From positions 28,408,612-28,472,611 of the forward strand of contig JASEVX010000001.1 of NCBI GenBank assembly GCA_031761405.1: a stretch of 64,000 nt of DNA, read 5' to 3'. The position numbers were made by a program, and so were the translations under genes. The notes under the pieces were generated by a model that saw only the letters and a list, made by a program, of their open reading frames with translations, was not told where the DNA came from and did no database searches. This DNA is from Serripes groenlandicus. Taxonomy: Eukaryota > Mollusca > Bivalvia > Cardiida > Cardiidae. Below, piece after piece: positions 59,382-64,000 of the stretch. Position 1 is the first letter of the stretch. Every line of letters starts with the position of its first letter.

Positions 59382-60371
59382 TTAGTCTGATTCAAAAAAC
59401 ATCCCACATGTTCTGCGACATTGCCAATAATACTCAAATCTATTCAAATTGCCAGAGCATCCACCATAGGTGAATCCATAACAATCGTTAGTTCTTGGGT
59501 CGTAATACCACATAGGTATATTAGCGCGACATGGACCAGTTTCGGGAGGTAAAAAACAATCTGAAAGGAAAGGAAGAATATTTACGTAGTTCAATTATAA
59601 TATGAATGTTTGATGTTCCCAACATTCCGATCTTACTGTTGGACTTCCTTAATGGTTTTGGAAAAAATCAATTTGATGTAGTTAGGAATCGTTTTTTTCG
59701 TAAGCGTGTCGGTCATTTCAATCAGACACCCCTACGTTTCAACCTCTAGGTGGTACATCTACTGTTTTCAAACAAACGAATGACCACTTAACTTAAGAAA
59801 AACAATATTTTAAGTTGTTACGGATTGAATCAGAGCAATCTTTTGTCTGAATAAGGCAATAACTGAGAACATTAAGAGCGCTCTACCTTAACTGGCCATC
59901 TGTCTTGCTATCGTAAACATTTCCAAATTCCAAAGAAAATTTCGCTATTTTGGATTAATTATATAAACTAAAGATTCAATAAATAACTTAATATCAAAGA
60001 ACTGTAACCTGTTGGGGACTAAGAAAGCCTCGCTCCTTCGAAACACGACAACGCGATCGCATTGTCGCCTGTTTAGATACTAAATAAACAAATGAGATTT
60101 AACCATCCTCGGGAGGTTTGTAGAACAGCATGATATTATATATAGTGTACATAGCGAGACTTGATAACACAGACAATAAGAAGGACTCGTATTTTCCAAT
60201 GCAGTTATATAACTAATGTTTTATTGTATCAGCAGTTTTTAATTTTCAAAAAAAGTAAAACAAACAAATGTATGAAGAATTCTCACAGTAAGGTTTTTGC
60301 GGCGGTTGACCCTCAGTTGACAAAAACAACACTGATACAGCTACAATCAAGGCACTGATGAACGACTTCAT
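59382..60371 (-). CDS. Secreted single Kunitz-domain protein (K3)
   Basis: Two exons on the minus strand. Exon 1 (60287-60371) gives the signal peptide MKSFISALIVAVSVLFLSTEG and a short linker. Exon 2 (59382-59560) gives the Kunitz domain and stop. The 726-bp intron is GT-AG and phase 1. The joined product is 87 aa. All six cysteines are present: 'CFLPPETGPCRANIPMWYYD', 'DCYGFTYGGCSGN' and 'YYWQCRRTC'. The reactive site is GPC-R-A (P1 Arg), predicting inhibition of trypsin-like serine proteases. The protein is essentially a signal peptide plus one domain. A TATAAAA lies 70 bases upstream of the ATG. K3 shares exon layout, phase and size with K2, and is the intact counterpart of the dead K1 exon in SD2. 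The in-vivo target and tissue are unknown. Confidence 0.88.
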
Positions 60372-60440
60372 TTTATCCACATAAAGCTGTCCTTGCTAAC
60401 GACGGCTGCGCGAACAATGATCAAGAGTTGTGTATCATCG

Positions 60441-60447
60441 TTTTATA
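60441..60447 (-). promoter_or_regulatory. TATA box of K3
   Basis: TATAAAA on the minus strand within 'CTCCCTATAAAACG', 70 bases before the start codon. This is consistent with transcription starting near 60415. Confidence 0.6.
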
Positions 60448-60449
60448 GG

Positions 60450-62039
60450 GAGATTTGTGTGTGGTAATAAATCAATCATTGTGACATAAAGGTATAAATT
60501 AGCGCCCATAATCTTGATCCAAAAATAATTAAAATGGTGCATTTATTAATTCCGTATCGTGAACGCACAAAAGAAAAGGGATACCACTTCCTTATGAAAC
60601 ACTTTTTTTTTTACGTGCCCGCAAAAGAAGATCTAAATAAAACATAGCGAATATAGGAATGAAATGTTCATCTGGGATAAAGCTACTTAAAGTTAACATG
60701 ATCCTTATTTTCTGAAATCCTTAGGACACTTGCAGTGTAGATTCACATTAACCTGCGCATCCAGACAAATTGGCATGGACAGCACTGTTCATCAATTACT
60801 CACAGAATGGTTCGAGGAACGCTGTACATTTGACTCGATTGAATTGTTTGAATGTGTTTACCCACGCCGTGCAGAATAAACCATGCCGAGCAGGGCAAAA
60901 TCCTGTTGTGGTTTTTCAGATGACTATTTCTTTTGGCAAACAAAATTTGTCAGTTTGTGGTTATTATGCATATTCGTATCTTTAATATTACCAAACCGAT
61001 TGTTAGATTTGCCAGTATTTATAAGATTGAAATACATTTTGAAAGTTTTGACTTTAACGTGCATGCGAATGGAGAACCATGTTCTCCAACTGACATAAAA
61101 AGCATTTAGCATTTTCTTTACTTCACAAAGTTCAATTATAGATATTACGAAAGCCGAATAGCTTTGCAAGTAAGGTTTAAGAGCTACGACAGAATACGTG
61201 GACGAATGAACAGCATCGATTTTTCCGCTGGTTTGTATCCAATGGAACATGCATTGATTCATCTGATGTGTCAGGTACGAACTAGCAATGTTCTCGGGCT
61301 ATAGGGTCTATGGAACGTTGTTGTGAACGAATTAAACAACCACAGCTCTTACCTATCAATGCTAAAAAAGGAGTATATGCCACGTCGTTGTCTGTTGATA
61401 GAAAATGAATTATCACGCTGTTGTAGTCACGTGATCAAATAGCTTACGTTTACTCCAAAACAGTTAAATCATGCCCTCTCTTCGGGTACGATTTTGTCGG
61501 ATTTCTCAAGTTGTACTAAAGTTTGAACCGATTGAAACATACTGTAACGTGTATGGGTCGATGAGCAATTATACATTTAAACAATGAATAGAAATTAACG
61601 TTTGGACTGACTTTTCTGCTGCTCATAAATTTGTTCGAAAAATGAATGGTTAAAAAACTTATATCAATATGAGTCAGCATGATTATCAACAATGTATTAA
61701 ATGATCATGAGCAAAGGTCCCCATACTACTATACCAAAGTATCGCTCAATCTATAGCAATCTATCACAGCTATAGCTCAACAGCACCGGCATTGGACTAT
61801 TCTCTCTCAGTGGAGTGTCAACATGTTTTACTTATTAAGCTAAAAACAGGTTATGGATATGCACAAGTTTACTGTTTCTCTAACCACAACAATCTACTAA
61901 GATAGCAATTAAAATCGAAGCACTGCCGTGCTGACGGCCTTGGGGCTGCTGGAAGGTTAGAGAAGTAGGGGAAATGTGAAAGGAAATTATTATGTTTTTA
62001 TTGTCAAGAAGTTGAAAGAGCATGTCAACAATAGTAAAT
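60450..62039. other. Intergenic DNA, no gene seen
   Basis: Overlapping short ORFs on both strands (60770-60985, 60883-61098, 60924-61262) without domains, signal peptides or exon borders. AT-rich. Confidence 0.5.
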
Positions 62040-62445
62040 TTTATTTAACTGCCAATTTAAAAACAGAAGGACCTTGTTGGCACTATATCGCTCACCTGAG
62101 TGCAAGAGCTCACAAGTATACACATTTAAGACATGAAGAATCAAAGGGAAATTTGACAGCAGGTTTAGGCAGAGTATTTTGAAGTTTCTGCATTTTTATA
62201 TTAAGAAATATGTCAATGTTAAATCACATTCCATCAACTTGAAATAGTTCTCTAAACCATGTACTGGACTGGAAGAAAGTGTTTGAAATATGCAAAACTC
62301 ATCAAGACAATTATTCTGACAAAGATTCAAAATGCAACATCCAGTGTGTTATCAAGATTTTCCTTCATTTGGCCTAGTGACCTATTTTTGTTTACCCGAT
62401 ATGACCCTTATTCGAACATGGACTAGATATCATTAAGATAAACAT
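62040..62445. repeat. Dispersed repeat with bivalve-type satellite
   Basis: 'CACTATATCGCTCACCTGAG' leads into satellite phrases 'GTGTGTTATCAAGATTTTCC', 'TTTGGCCTAGTGACC' and 'TTCGAACATGGACTAGATAT', related to 32150-32440. Confidence 0.6.
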
Positions 62446-63562
62446 TCAATATGTATGATGCCCGATGGGTCGGGGTGTCGTGTGGTGGGTGGATTCGGAC
62501 ACGGGCCCTATGGGCCCCCGCTAAATCCACAACTACATTTGCCACGCCAGGTCATACTAAATCATTAAAACATTGTAGTAATGGGCGCTTAAGGTTGTGT
62601 GCCTTACAATGTGTTTTCTTTGTTTACCATAAAAACTTTCGACGCACGGCGGTTAATACGCCACTGTATATTGCACGCGACTTCTTTCTTTGTTTCTGTT
62701 CCTCTTCGCGAATGTTAATAATGTTAACAAGCGTCAATATTTGACCTGTCGGCGCAGTTATTTCGAAAGCATTTCACTTATATTGGAGTACTCACGCCTT
62801 AAGTTTTTCACTGATTTTCTTTCAACATTAAAATGATATTTATGGGAAACACCCTAACCTTTTAAATGCATTTTTTTTTAATCCATGATGAACTATTTTT
62901 CTCGAGCAGTTCTCAGTGCGTTGTTTGGTGATAACATCAATTGGCAGGCTGTCAACTCCGAAAAAATGGTATTACTAATATGACCAGGGGCTAAAGCCCC
63001 AGGCCAAAAACAAACCTCGTCGATTTAACAAAATTAATCACCTGCTGTTAGATTATTAGATTGAGTTTACTCTGGTAAAGACCAGGAGCGAATTAACCTA
63101 TTCCGTTTAAATTCACGCTATATTATACTAACCGATGCTGGTTACCGGCACAAGATGGTAATGAGTGCAAACAAATTCAACTTATTGCACGTTCATACCA
63201 CTCTAAGTTCGCCGCATTACCCCAAAAAAAACGGGAACATGCGTCTCGCATGAACACATAAGAATACCCTGATGTTGCCTAATACCAATAGGCCCATGTC
63301 TGTAAGACGTGCATAACCAGCAAACTAACTGGTTACAAGAGTAACATAAAAAAAAGCACGAACTGTTATAAGACAAAAATATATAAAAATATAAAAGTTG
63401 TAATGGTAATGACAAGAAACATGATCGTGACTAATTTATAAATAGCGTTCACAATTAACAAATCCTATCCCGACTGAGATAATCAACTAAGACGGTTGTT
63501 ATGACAACTTATGGACAAATGTTGGCAATGTTTAATAATCTAACAAGTTTGACAAGTTTGAT
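62446..63562. other. Intergenic DNA with a decayed Pro-like SINE piece
   Basis: 62540-62600 has 'GCCACGCCAGGTCATACTAA' and 'ATTGTAGTAATG', matching the SINE body. The 62451-62744 ORF covers this piece and is not supported. Otherwise AT-rich and unremarkable. Confidence 0.5.
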
Positions 63563-63789
63563 ATATGAGTCGTTCCACGAGAAAACCAACATAATGGACT
63601 CTGCGAAATGTATCGACACACTCCGTCTCAGGTGGATAGAGGTAAAGATTAATGATTCATGAACAAGAAAATGCACAGGAGACGAATAGTGTCTGTCCGG
63701 GTTAGCCTAAGCAGCATGCTAAGTCTGATCCGGGTCGATACTTTACGCAGAGTCCACAATGTTGGTTTTCTTTTGGAACGGCTCATATT
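63563..63789. mobile_element. Foldback MITE, family M1
   Basis: Both arms are present ('ATATGAGTCGTTCCACGAGA', 'TTTTCTTTTGGAACGGCTCA'), with a short deletion after 'GTATCGACA'. The final 211 bases of the window hold nothing I recognise. Confidence 0.85.
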
Positions 63790-64000
63790 TAAATCTTTAC
63801 CATGAAGTTAAGTGGTACCCAATATAGTTATGTCTGGTTCGGCGGTGCAAATCTGTGTTCAAGAGCACGGATTAGCTCATGACAATAGTGCTTTTCTTGT
63901 CCTAAAATATCAAACACAACCTGTAAGTGTCCACGTAACGAGACAGAAATACACAACCCTTTATATTCATCAGACCAACCATTCAGCTCTGCACATGCAT

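Larger units (their letters stand above)
55350..60047. repeat. Segmental duplication SD2, copy 2
   Basis: The partner of 2780-5627. It spans the K2 upstream region through K3 exon 2. Extra material relative to copy 1 includes 55680-57640 (SINE, MITE pieces, poly-G) and a nested SINE at 58057. Confidence 0.8.

Overview
The window is repeat-rich, AT-rich animal DNA. It has GT-AG introns, tRNA-derived SINEs, foldback MITEs and microsatellites, and no prokaryotic signals. The SINE tails, the 'GTCCCGCGAGAAAACC' foldback MITE and the 'aggtcactaggtca'-type satellite are of kinds I associate with heterodont bivalves. Dreissena is one guess, but the species cannot be fixed from the sequence. Every gene I can support lies on the minus strand.

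Centre (15-44 kb): a segmental duplication in two copies, B (about 15.0-25.0 kb) and A (about 28.6-39.9 kb). Each carries the same receptor-type gene. Copy A (29147-36454) can be assembled by hand from five exons joined by four phase-1 introns. It gives an intact 711-aa protein: signal peptide, cysteine-rich EGF-like cassettes, one transmembrane helix and a complete cytoplasmic TIR domain. Copy B (16278-22155) is the same gene in ruins: frameshifts, a lost transmembrane exon, a lost splice acceptor and a stop inside TIR exon 4. An EGF-like fragment at 43.1-43.35 kb is a third relative. A decayed PIF/Harbinger element (26.94-28.53 kb) lies between A and B.

Flanks: a dispersed family of small secreted single-Kunitz-domain proteins. 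K2 (47881-55255) has two exons and an intron of about 7.1 kb full of hairpins. K3 (59382-60371) is compact, with a TATA box. K1 (4967-5139) is a dead exon inside a second duplicated block (about 2.8-5.6 kb, matching 55.35-60.05 kb). K2 and K3 keep all six cysteines and an Arg-Ala reactive site, so they probably inhibit trypsin-like proteases.

The rest is mobile and tandem DNA. It includes at least 12 copies of one foldback MITE, several tRNA-derived SINE families (Asp-, Pro- and Ser-like heads), a TTAA MITE, palindromic elements, minisatellites with units of about 40, 45, 68, 70, 153 and 289 bp, and long (GA)n, (GAA)n and (CAT)n tracts. The paired duplications act as internal controls. Several SINEs, a tandem-repeat element and two microsatellite expansions are present in one copy and absent or short in the other, so they postdate the duplications.

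Functional reading (inference): an innate-immunity-flavoured neighbourhood, with a non-LRR TIR receptor of recent tandem origin flanked by secreted protease inhibitors. Nothing in the sequence shows that the two gene families act together.
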